Shown: positions 1 through 5,835 of the stretch, piece after piece
Layout: each line of letters begins with the position of its first letter
Numbering within the stretch: the stretch's first letter is position 1
Made by a program: the position numbers and the translations under genes
Notes under the pieces: generated by a model
The model's input: only the letters and a program-made list of their open reading frames with translations
Databases searched by the model: none
Told to the model about the DNA's origin: nothing
Origin: Candidatus Omnitrophota bacterium
Lineage (GTDB): Bacteria; Omnitrophota; Koll11; Gygaellales; JAHJCI01
Assembly (NCBI GenBank): GCA_030622705.1
Contig: JAUXFU010000053.1
Coordinates: 1 to 6,531, forward strand
DNA: 6,531 bases
Direction: 5' to 3'

Positions 1-22
1 CCCCCCATCTATTCCTATTCAT
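1..22 (-). CDS. Start of next operon gene, presumably exonuclease VII small subunit (partial)
   Basis: Only the first few codons can lie in the window. The xseA stop TGA (19-21) overlaps an ATG (20-22) in an ATGA arrangement, and that frame stays open to the edge. A second candidate ATG lies at 6-8 in another frame. The AGGAGG at 24-29 sits 1 nt from the first ATG, which is too close, and 15 nt from the second, which is long. The second ATG also has its own AGGA at 13-16. The identity xseB is inferred only from the usual xseA-xseB order; no diagnostic residue is visible. Confidence 0.3.
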
Positions 23-1245
23 TCCTCCTGCACAGAAAATATTTTGGATTGAAAGCTGCCATTGGCTAATCTCGTATTAACACTATCGCCTTTTTTAAGT
101 AAACCTGCCTCTCTAATAATTCTGCCGTCAAGGGTTGTAGTCAGACTAAAACCACGCGCTAAAATCGAAACCGGATTAAGCGCCTGAAATTTCCCGCTAA
201 TTGCAGCGAGCCTCTCCTGGGTTATCCGGAGCAAATTCTGAACTGCCAGAGAAGCAACATGCATCAAATCATCAATATTCTGCTGAGATTCTTCAATCCT
301 TTGCAGCGGATGTTTAAACGCAGAGCCGGCAGTAATTAACTTAAGCCTGCCGCTTAATTCATTGATTATTTCCCTAATCGAAACAGTAAGCAATACGCCT
401 TCATGCTGCAGGAGGCCTAATATCTCATTCTTCTTATTTACGATTAACTTCGCTGCGGCTGTTGGAGTCGCCACCCGTAAATCAGCAACCAAATCAGAGA
501 TCGTAGTATCAATCTCATGACCTACTGCAGAGATAACCGGAATCCGGGAATCAAAGATTGCCTGAGCAACAATCTCCTCATTAAACGCCCGTAGATCTTC
601 AAGGCTGCCTCCCCCGCGGCCAACAATCAGAACATCCACCTGGGAATACTGATTAAATTCGGCAATTGCCCGTGTGATATCATGCTTTGCCTCTTGACCT
701 TGCACAACCGTTGGCCGCAGGACAATACGCAAAAATCCTGCTTCTACGCTTAAAGTCTCAATAATATCGCTAACCGCTGCCCCGCTTGCCGAAGTTATAA
801 CCCCCACGGAAAAAGGAATCAACGGAATAGGCTTCTTATGATCTGAATCAAACAACCCTTGCTTAAACAACTTCTCCTTAAGCTGTTCAAGGGCCAATTG
901 AAGAGCGCCGATACCCTTAGGTTCAATTTTTTCAATGACTATCTGATATTGGCCGCGTTTTCCATAAACCGTAACGCGGCCGAAACAGGTCACCTTCAAC
1001 CCATCCCGGAGCTTAAACTTTAAACCCCGATTCACATCCTTAAATAAACAGACATTGATTATCGCATTTTCATCCTTAAGGTCAAAATACATATGCCCGG
1101 AGGAAAAATGGTGGCGAAAGTTAGAAATTTCTCCCTCGAGCCAGATAGAAGAAAAATGATTCTCTAAGATTAGTTTTATATCCCGGGTTAGCTCTCCTAC
1201 CGTATAAATATGCTGTCGGGTTGAATTTTTATCAACTAATTTCAT
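19..1245 (-). CDS. xseA: Exodeoxyribonuclease VII large subunit
   Basis: This is the catalytic subunit of exonuclease VII, which degrades single-stranded DNA into oligonucleotides in the cytoplasm together with several copies of the small subunit XseB. The 408-aa product has the family layout: an N-terminal OB-fold (about residues 12-110, with YTVGEL and the WLEGEISN block), then the catalytic domain (about 130-400). Visible motifs are VGVITSASGAAVSDI (148-161), VGRGGGSLEDL (208-218), AVGHEIDTTISD (240-251) and ATPTAAA (259-265). D160, R210, H243 and D246 match the positions of the residues reported essential in E. coli XseA. ATG 1245 is chosen over a TTG at 1266 because GAGGAGAAGG (1255-1264) lies 9 nt before it, and the protein then begins as relatives do. 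The start overlaps the end of the preceding gene by 14 nt, so translation is likely coupled. Length is slightly short of the E. coli protein but normal for the family. No defect is seen. Confidence 0.96.
   Translation of the reverse strand: MKLVDKNSTRQHIYTVGELTRDIKLILENHFSSIWLEGEISNFRHHFSSGHMYFDLKDENAIINVCLFKDVNRGLKFKLRDGLKVTCFGRVTVYGKRGQYQIVIEKIEPKGIGALQLALEQLKEKLFKQGLFDSDHKKPIPLIPFSVGVITSASGAAVSDIIETLSVEAGFLRIVLRPTVVQGQEAKHDITRAIAEFNQYSQVDVLIVGRGGGSLEDLRAFNEEIVAQAIFDSRIPVISAVGHEIDTTISDLVADLRVATPTAAAKLIVNKKNEILGLLQHEGVLLTVSIREIINELSGRLKLITAGSAFKHPLQRIEESQQNIDDLMHVASLAVQNLLRITQERLAAISGKFQALNPVSILARGFSLTTTLDGRIIREAGLLKKGDSVNTRLANGSFQSKIFSVQEE
24..29 (-). promoter_or_regulatory. Ribosome binding site for the gene after xseA
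   Basis: A perfect AGGAGG (minus strand) lies inside the last codons of xseA, just before its stop. Such a site at a gene end implies that another gene follows directly, translationally coupled to xseA. Which of the two nearby ATG codons (20-22 or 6-8) it serves cannot be settled from what is visible. Confidence 0.55.
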
Positions 1246-3187
1246 GTTTATTGACCTTCTCCTCAACCATCCCTGCCTCAGGGAGTAACTTATCTGTTTC
1301 CTTAGCGGGCTGCTTGTCCTCCTCGAAAAGTCGTGTAGTTATTTCGTCTACTTGTTCAAGCGGCTTTTTGTTCTCCTTAAGGGGGCCTATGCCTGGCTCA
1401 TCTGCTTGTTCAACAGATTTTTTGTTTTCGTCGGATGGCTCTGCTCCTGCCTCAAATATCCCCTCAATCACATCAGGAACAGTAAGTTTTTCATCCATTA
1501 CAATCAAAATTACTGAATATGGCTGCAGGAGTATCGTTTCTTTATAAACAGCAACATCTTTAATTTCTTTCTCTTCTCGCGGCACAAATTCACAGTCCAG
1601 GCGACAGGCCTTATCTACGATATATTTTTTATAGATATAATTGACTTTAAGGTTACTCAAGTTTAAATTTATATTCTGGGGCTGACAAGTCAATAATGTT
1701 AATGTCTCGTTTAAGCTTATTGCCTGTTTAATTTTTGCCTTTATCCTATTGTTTAAGCGCATAGGTTTAAGAGGAATCTCTTTTTTTAAAATCCCCTGCC
1801 ATTTGTCGGAATCCATCAACTCTACCAAAATTCTTATCTGTTTAGGATGTAATTCCGCCAGGTGGCGGGAAAGATAATTCTTTGCAATCTCCGGATCAAT
1901 ATAGTTAAATAAAAGCAAGGCAATTCCGGTTTTAGTCTTAGTGGCAATCACACCGACAAATTCGTTATCCAGACGTGAGGCCGGAAACATCTCGCTGCCT
2001 AACATATTCAACATACGAATTACATTAAACGATGATTTCGCCCCCCCTGTATACTTAACATACTCCGGCTCAAACCAAAACAAGCCGAGATTCCGATTTA
2101 CCCCCTGTTTGTTACTCTTGAAATCCTCGAGGCAAAAGAGTATTTGATAATCGATGCCTGATTTCAACATATTTTTTATCCGGCTGGGGATAAAGCTGGC
2201 GGTAACATAAGACTCCCAGCCGCGCTTGAGCTCAAAGTTTAATCCCGTATCATAATTCCATTCACTAATAATTAAAGGCACTGTCGAATCTAATCCAAAA
2301 TAAGAAAGCCATTCGCGGATAAGCGCAGGTACATTCTTCTTGTAACGGGTAATTTCGTATTCTGCGAGCGGATCTGAAGTATAAGCATGCCAACTAATAA
2401 AATCCATAGGGAGCCTTCGTTGAGAACAAAAACGGATAAATTCATAAATGAGACTTTTCTCGGGATGCACCATGGTATTACCCTCTAAATTCTGAAACCA
2501 CCAGGATACACCCGGCCCGCCGATAGGAATATTACGATTTGTCTCCGTCTCTAATTCCCTTACGCTCTCTGCTGCTGCCTGATAAATATTAAGATATTCT
2601 TTCTTTTGCCCCAAGAAGAAACTCTCTGAATCCGGCGCAGACCAAATCTCATACCAAATATTATAACCTTTCTCGCAACTTAAATAGCGGATAACGTCTT
2701 TTATCAAAGCCTTAAACGCCTTGATATCCCACGGGGAACTCTTCTTATCCAGGACCTTGCCCAAGCCCGGAGGCATCCCATATAAATTCAAAAGAGTAAT
2801 GCCTCCCGCAGCATTTATATTATTAATCACGGTAGAATAGTTTTCCAGAAATTTAACCTGCATCTGCTTATTCCTGGACAGCTGGATAAACTCCCAAAGA
2901 TCAAACTGCAGACGAAAGATACCCCCCTGTAAATCCAAATCCTTCTCGAGTTGTACCAAAACCTCTGAGGCAGCTAAATTCTGCGGCCAGGTTGGATCGT
3001 TATAAAAACCCCTCCCGCTCAAATCTATACCTGGTTTTTTAAGAAGGTTTGGCGTTGCTTTCGTCTTACCGGTTACATCCAGGTTAAAATCAATAACGCT
3101 GCCTTCAGCAAATACATCAGAGGTTGTAAAGGTTAACCATACTAAAAAAACAGTAATTAACGCAAGGCTCCTGTAAATTGATAACAT
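1232..3187 (-). CDS. Secreted GH39-like glycoside hydrolase relative lacking the acid/base glutamate
   Basis: This 651-aa exported protein resembles clan GH-A glycosidases, most like family 39 (beta-xylosidase/iduronidase type). Residues 1-27 are a signal peptide: a basic Arg6, a hydrophobic core, and a VFA cleavage site before E28. The catalytic-type barrel spans about 50-395. It shows FRLQFDLWEF (91-100), WYEIWSAPD (178-186), FISWHAYT (263-270) and PLIISEWN (304-311). By comparison with the GH39 motifs EIWNEP and ITEYN, E309 corresponds to the nucleophile, while the acid/base Glu is replaced by A184 (codon GCG at 2636-2638) and the Asn before it by S183. A beta-sandwich follows (about 400-565, ending LLQPYSVILIVM, as in GH39). 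An acidic, Lys-rich tail (about 575-651) holds three degenerate 18-residue repeats. The start lies 6 nt after the ymdB stop with only a weak AGGA site. The gene is intact, so it is probably selected for. Substrate is unknown; it may be a binding protein or an enzyme with altered chemistry. The fold call is fairly safe, the activity is not. Confidence 0.78.
   Translation of the reverse strand: MLSIYRSLALITVFLVWLTFTTSDVFAEGSVIDFNLDVTGKTKATPNLLKKPGIDLSGRGFYNDPTWPQNLAASEVLVQLEKDLDLQGGIFRLQFDLWEFIQLSRNKQMQVKFLENYSTVINNINAAGGITLLNLYGMPPGLGKVLDKKSSPWDIKAFKALIKDVIRYLSCEKGYNIWYEIWSAPDSESFFLGQKKEYLNIYQAAAESVRELETETNRNIPIGGPGVSWWFQNLEGNTMVHPEKSLIYEFIRFCSQRRLPMDFISWHAYTSDPLAEYEITRYKKNVPALIREWLSYFGLDSTVPLIISEWNYDTGLNFELKRGWESYVTASFIPSRIKNMLKSGIDYQILFCLEDFKSNKQGVNRNLGLFWFEPEYVKYTGGAKSSFNVIRMLNMLGSEMFPASRLDNEFVGVIATKTKTGIALLLFNYIDPEIAKNYLSRHLAELHPKQIRILVELMDSDKWQGILKKEIPLKPMRLNNRIKAKIKQAISLNETLTLLTCQPQNINLNLSNLKVNYIYKKYIVDKACRLDCEFVPREEKEIKDVAVYKETILLQPYSVILIVMDEKLTVPDVIEGIFEAGAEPSDENKKSVEQADEPGIGPLKENKKPLEQVDEITTRLFEEDKQPAKETDKLLPEAGMVEEKVNKHEIS
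1255..1264 (-). promoter_or_regulatory. xseA ribosome binding site inside the upstream gene
   Basis: GAGGAGAAGG on the minus strand ends 9 nt before ATG 1245. It lies inside the last codons of the glycosidase-like gene. It decides the xseA start, because the upstream TTG at 1266 falls on this site and would have no binding site of its own. Confidence 0.75.
1280..1441 (-). repeat. Three tandem 54-bp (18-residue) degenerate repeats in the C-terminal tail
   Basis: Residues 583-600, 601-618 and 619-636 of the glycosidase-like protein align without gaps. The cores are ENKKSVEQADE, ENKKPLEQVDE and EDKQPAKETDK, each offset by 18 residues. The first two copies are also clearly similar at the DNA level, while the third has diverged. 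The composition (Glu, Asp, Lys, Pro) suggests a flexible or extended charged linker outside the cytoplasm. Its function is not evident. Confidence 0.7.
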
Positions 3188-3193
3188 TAGTAT

Positions 3194-3982
3194 CTATTCC
3201 TGTTCATGATTAATTCTTCTCTGCAGCCTGGTAATTGAGGTTGTTTTTCCTGTATCCTTATCAATATCCAAAATCACGCCTTGCAATTGAAGATCCTCGG
3301 AGGCTACCTCAAAACGGTGGCCAATCTGAGTAATGAATCTTTCCAGAACATCCTCAATCTTACGTCCGATAACTGAATACTGAGGCCCAGTCATGCCTAC
3401 GTCAGTAATGTAGGCAGTACCATTAGGCAAAATCTTCTCATCCGCAGTTTGAATATGCGTATGCGTACCCAATACCGCACTAACCAATCCGTCCAGATAC
3501 CAGCCCATTGCTACTTTTTCTGAAGTTGCTTCGGCATGAAAATCAACAATGACTACCTTACATTTGGATTTATCAATCTCCTCCTTAATTACGCGAAAAG
3601 GGCATTCTCTTGCCTCCATAAAAACGCGTCCCAGGATGTTAATCAAAACAATTGATTCCCCGAATTTCGTCTTAAAAATCCCTGCGCCTCTGCCGGGAGT
3701 AACTAAAGGAAAATTTGCGGGTTTAAGAAGCCGCGGCTCTTCATTGATTAGCGAAATCGCCTCTTTTTTTTTAAAGATATGATCCCCTGAAGTAAAAGCA
3801 TCTATCCCAAAACTAAACAGTTCACGGGCTATCGCAGGCGTAATGCCTGAGCCTCCGGCTGCGTTCTCTATATTAGCAGCAACAAAATCAAGCGCGAATT
3901 CTTCTTTTAAGCCGGGTACTAGAGCCTTGACTGTCTCCCTGCCCGGCCTGCCGACTATATCACCGATAAATAGAATCTTCAT
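3194..3982 (-). CDS. ymdB: YmdB/TIGR00282-family metallophosphoesterase
   Basis: This 262-aa cytoplasmic dinuclear-metal phosphodiesterase belongs to the YmdB family. The Bacillus subtilis member hydrolyses cyclic nucleotides in vitro and affects biofilm and RNA-level regulation. The family is often encoded beside rny. Visible motifs, by residue: GDIVGRPGR (7-15, D8), NIENAAGGSG (37-46, E39), SGDHIF (65-70), LKPANFP (86-92), DFHAEATSEK (147-156, H149), GTHTHIQTADE (172-182, H174 and H176) and GMTGP. These include the expected metal ligands, except that the usual Asn of the GNH motif is Asp67 here. The start is fixed by the N-terminal MKILFIGDIVG, which is canonical. Even so, the upstream sequence has no Shine-Dalgarno and consists of an AT-rich octamer palindrome ending 2 nt before the ATG. 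The stop is 6 nt before the next gene. Length is typical. Confidence 0.94.
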   Translation of the reverse strand: MKILFIGDIVGRPGRETVKALVPGLKEEFALDFVAANIENAAGGSGITPAIARELFSFGIDAFTSGDHIFKKKEAISLINEEPRLLKPANFPLVTPGRGAGIFKTKFGESIVLINILGRVFMEARECPFRVIKEEIDKSKCKVVIVDFHAEATSEKVAMGWYLDGLVSAVLGTHTHIQTADEKILPNGTAYITDVGMTGPQYSVIGRKIEDVLERFITQIGHRFEVASEDLQLQGVILDIDKDTGKTTSITRLQRRINHEQE

Positions 3983-3984
3983 TA

Positions 3985-4054
3985 CTATATTGTTATACTG
4001 TTATACTGTTATACTGCAAAAACAATATAGCAATATAGCAGTATAACAATAAAC
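3985..4054 (-). repeat. Palindromic octamer array in the rny-ymdB spacer
   Basis: On the plus strand, four 8-bp units (ctatattg at 3985-3992, then ttatactg at 3993-4000, 4001-4008 and 4009-4016) are followed by a 6-nt spacer (4017-4022). Four units running in the complementary sense come next: caatatag at 4023-4030 and 4031-4038, cagtataa at 4039-4046, and a degenerate caataaac at 4047-4054. The arms 3988-4000 and 4039-4051 are perfect 13-nt inverted repeats. The inner units pair with a few mismatches and wobbles, so the transcript can form a single hairpin of about 29 bp. It occupies nearly all of the 81-bp spacer. No T-tract follows, so it is not an ordinary terminator. Confidence 0.85.
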
Positions 4055-4063
4055 TTGTGATTT

Positions 4064-5617
4064 TTACTTAGCGTATTCAATCGCCCTTATTTCCCGAATC
4101 ACGGTTACCTTAATCTGCCCAGGGTACTCTAAGCTTTCCTCGATTTTCTTTTTTATATCCCGCGCCATGTTTACCGTATCATTATCGCAAATTCTCTGCG
4201 GCTCGACAATAACACGAATCTCCCGGCCCGCCTGAATCGCATAGGACTTCTCCACTCCCTTAAAAACATTGGCAATAGCCTCTAACTTCTCCAATCTTTT
4301 AATATACGCCTCTAAGGTTTCTTTTCTTGCCCCTGGCCGCGCCGCGCTTATTGCATCGGCAGCTACTGTCAGAACCGCATAAACTGTCGCGGGAGTTTGC
4401 TCCTCGTGGTGAGACTCGATGGCATGAATAACCTCAGAGGATTCTCCGTATTTCTTTGCCAGACTCGCCCCAATGCGTGCGTGAGTTCCCTCTTGCTGCT
4501 GATCAACCGCCTTACCAATATCGTGCAACAAGCCAATACGCCGGGCTAAACGCCAATCCGCACCCAGCTCCGAAGCCATCATTCCTAAAAAGTAGGCCAC
4601 CTCAATTGAATGCTGAAGTGCACTCTGGCCAAAGCTGGTGCGAAACGTCAACCGGCCCAAGAGTTTGATTAACTCTGGACGCAATCCTTCCACCCCCAGT
4701 TCAAAACAAGCCGCCTCGCCATTATGTTGAATTCTCTCCTCCAAATCATTGCGCATCTTCGCTACCACTTCTTCGATACGGGCAGGGTGAATACGGCCGT
4801 CACTAATCAGCTTCTCCAGTGATATCCGCGCTACCTCCCGCCTTATCGGATCAAAACTGGAAAGAATCACGCTTTCAGGAGTATCATCAATAATTACATC
4901 AACGCCGGTAGCCATCTCCAGAGCACGAATATTCCTACCCTCGCGGCCAATAACCCTACCCTTCATCTCATCACTAGGAAGCTGAACTACGCTAACCGTT
5001 GTTTCCGCAGTATGTTCTGCCGCATATCGTTGAATCGCCGAACTAATAATATCCATTGCCGTCTTATTAGCCTGGGCGCGCAGTTCCTCTTCCTGCTTCT
5101 TGATTAGAACCGCCTTTTCCGTATTTAATTCCTCGCTTATTCTCGTTAGAAGAATCTGTTTTGCCTCCTCCGCAGACAAAGAAGATATTTTCTGAAGACG
5201 CTCCTTTTCCTCGGCAATAAGATACTGCAGCTGGCTTTCCTTGGCTTTTAGGCTTTCCTCCTGATGCCCAAGAGCCGCTGTTTTTGCCCCAAATTCCTTT
5301 TCCTTGCCCTCTAATAACTCCAGGCGCCGGTCAAGGTTTATCTCCTTTTGATTGAATCGATTCTCTAACTTGGCTATTTCCTGCCGGCGTTCCTTAGTCT
5401 CATTTTCAAAATCCTGACGCAGATGAAATTTTAAATCTTTTGCCTCAAGTTCCATTTCCCGGCGCCGATCCTGAATTTCCCTATTGGCTCTTTCTAAAAT
5501 AAGGCGGGATTTATCCTCGGCATCCTGAATTTTCCTCTCGGAAAAATACCTTCTTAAAAAATACCCTCCCCCTAAACAGACAACCGCAGTAACAATCAAT
5601 AAAATTATAGTCAACAT
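4064..5617 (-). CDS. rny: Ribonuclease Y
   Basis: RNase Y is a membrane-anchored endoribonuclease that starts mRNA decay and processes transcripts, in place of or alongside RNase E in many bacteria. The 517-aa product has the complete family architecture. An N-terminal transmembrane helix spans about 2-20, and a long charged coiled coil about 25-200. A KH RNA-binding domain spans about 207-275, with its GxxG loop at G224-G227 (GREG). An HD domain spans about 330-425, with H336, the H365-D366 pair in LLHDIGKA, H403/H404 and D421. The C-terminal domain ends REIRAIEYAK, as is usual for the family. ATG 5617 is preceded by AGGAGGGAGG about 10 nt upstream, a very strong ribosome binding site. Nothing essential is missing. 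It is followed by the ymdB-type gene, a common pairing. The spacer before it contains stable palindromes, so its leader may be structured. Confidence 0.97.
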   Translation of the reverse strand: MLTIILLIVTAVVCLGGGYFLRRYFSERKIQDAEDKSRLILERANREIQDRRREMELEAKDLKFHLRQDFENETKERRQEIAKLENRFNQKEINLDRRLELLEGKEKEFGAKTAALGHQEESLKAKESQLQYLIAEEKERLQKISSLSAEEAKQILLTRISEELNTEKAVLIKKQEEELRAQANKTAMDIISSAIQRYAAEHTAETTVSVVQLPSDEMKGRVIGREGRNIRALEMATGVDVIIDDTPESVILSSFDPIRREVARISLEKLISDGRIHPARIEEVVAKMRNDLEERIQHNGEAACFELGVEGLRPELIKLLGRLTFRTSFGQSALQHSIEVAYFLGMMASELGADWRLARRIGLLHDIGKAVDQQQEGTHARIGASLAKKYGESSEVIHAIESHHEEQTPATVYAVLTVAADAISAARPGARKETLEAYIKRLEKLEAIANVFKGVEKSYAIQAGREIRVIVEPQRICDNDTVNMARDIKKKIEESLEYPGQIKVTVIREIRAIEYAK

Positions 5618-5627
5618 TTTTTAAAGA

Positions 5628-5637
5628 CCTCCCTCCT
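5628..5637 (-). promoter_or_regulatory. rny ribosome binding site
   Basis: A purine run, AGGAGGGAGG on the minus strand, ends 10 nt before ATG 5617. It is the strongest Shine-Dalgarno sequence in the window and contrasts with ymdB, which has none. It fixes the rny start. Confidence 0.8.
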
Positions 5638-5652
5638 CTATTATAAGCAAAG

Positions 5653-5690
5653 TTATCCCCGTTACAGAACTTCGTTCTCTAACGGGATAA
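5653..5690 (-). repeat. Long imperfect hairpin in the rny leader
   Basis: Arms 5653-5670 and 5674-5690 pair around a 3-nt loop (GAA on the minus strand). AGAAC/GTTCT closes the loop, followed by one C-C mismatch, seven pairs, one bulged base (5657) and four more pairs. It lies just upstream of the rny ribosome binding site. It is not followed by a T-run on the minus strand, so it does not look like a terminator. It could be an mRNA-stability or processing element, or part of a dispersed repeat. Confidence 0.75.
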
Positions 5691-5706
5691 ATCCTAAGCA
5701 AGAAAA

Positions 5707-5719
5707 TCGGCTTCGCCGA
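5707..5719. repeat. Short perfect hairpin with a TTC/GAA triloop
   Basis: TCGGC-TTC-GCCGA is a perfect 5-bp stem with the same triloop as the 5653-5690 hairpin. It lies inside the right arm of a wider inverted repeat, GAAAATCG (5702-5709) and CGATTTTC (5743-5750), so two mutually exclusive folds of this stretch are possible. Confidence 0.6.
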
Positions 5720-5766
5720 CGACTTTTATCTCTGGTCGCAGACGATTTTCGCAGTCCCAGCCGTTT

Positions 5767-5785
5767 TGCTTTGCGCAGCAAAGCA
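5767..5785. repeat. Perfect 8-bp palindrome with 3-nt loop
   Basis: TGCTTTGC (5767-5774) and GCAAAGCA (5778-5785) are exact inverted copies around GCA. The stem belongs to the cluster of palindromes between 5-FCL and rny. No T-tract follows on either strand, arguing against a simple terminator. Confidence 0.7.
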
Positions 5786-5792
5786 GGCGGAG

Positions 5793-5820
5793 ATAGGAAA
5801 GTATTTTTATACTTTCCTAT
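5793..5820. repeat. Perfect 12-bp inverted repeat downstream of 5-FCL
   Basis: ATAGGAAAGTAT (5793-5804) and ATACTTTCCTAT (5809-5820) form a perfect 12-bp stem with a 4-nt loop (TTTT on plus, AAAA on minus). It begins 15 nt after the 5-FCL stop. On the minus strand it is followed by CTCCGCC instead of a U-run. It may protect the 3' end of the 5-FCL message or form the end of an intergenic repeat; a weak terminator cannot be excluded. Confidence 0.75.
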
Positions 5821-5835
5821 GCAGCAAGAAAGAAA

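Noticed and set aside
1264..1266. TTG as start of xseA, adding 7 residues
   Set aside because: It falls on the purine-rich site that serves ATG 1245 and has no binding site of its own.
1221..1547. Plus-strand open frame of 108 codons rich in Ser
   Set aside because: It is the antisense of the Lys/Glu repeat tail of the glycosidase-like gene; the Ser/Phe-rich composition is what the complement of that tail gives. No ribosome binding site or family resemblance is seen.
3549..4046. Plus-strand open frames opposite ymdB and crossing the octamer palindrome
   Set aside because: They are antisense to a certain gene or run into the repeat (ILLYCYTVILQ...), with no recognisable domain.
3985..4054. 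Octamer array as a CRISPR or as a Rho-independent terminator
   Set aside because: The units are 8 bp with no unique spacers, so it is not CRISPR. The hairpin is AT-rich and not followed by a U-run in the direction of transcription, so it is not a standard terminator.
4456..4668. Plus-strand open frame opposite the HD domain of RNase Y
   Set aside because: It is antisense to highly conserved coding sequence, and its Pro/Ser-rich product resembles nothing known.
5640..5645. TATAAT on the minus strand just before the rny ribosome binding site, a possible promoter
   Set aside because: No -35 box at 16-18 bp spacing (TCTGTA is found there), and transcription from it would begin inside the Shine-Dalgarno sequence.
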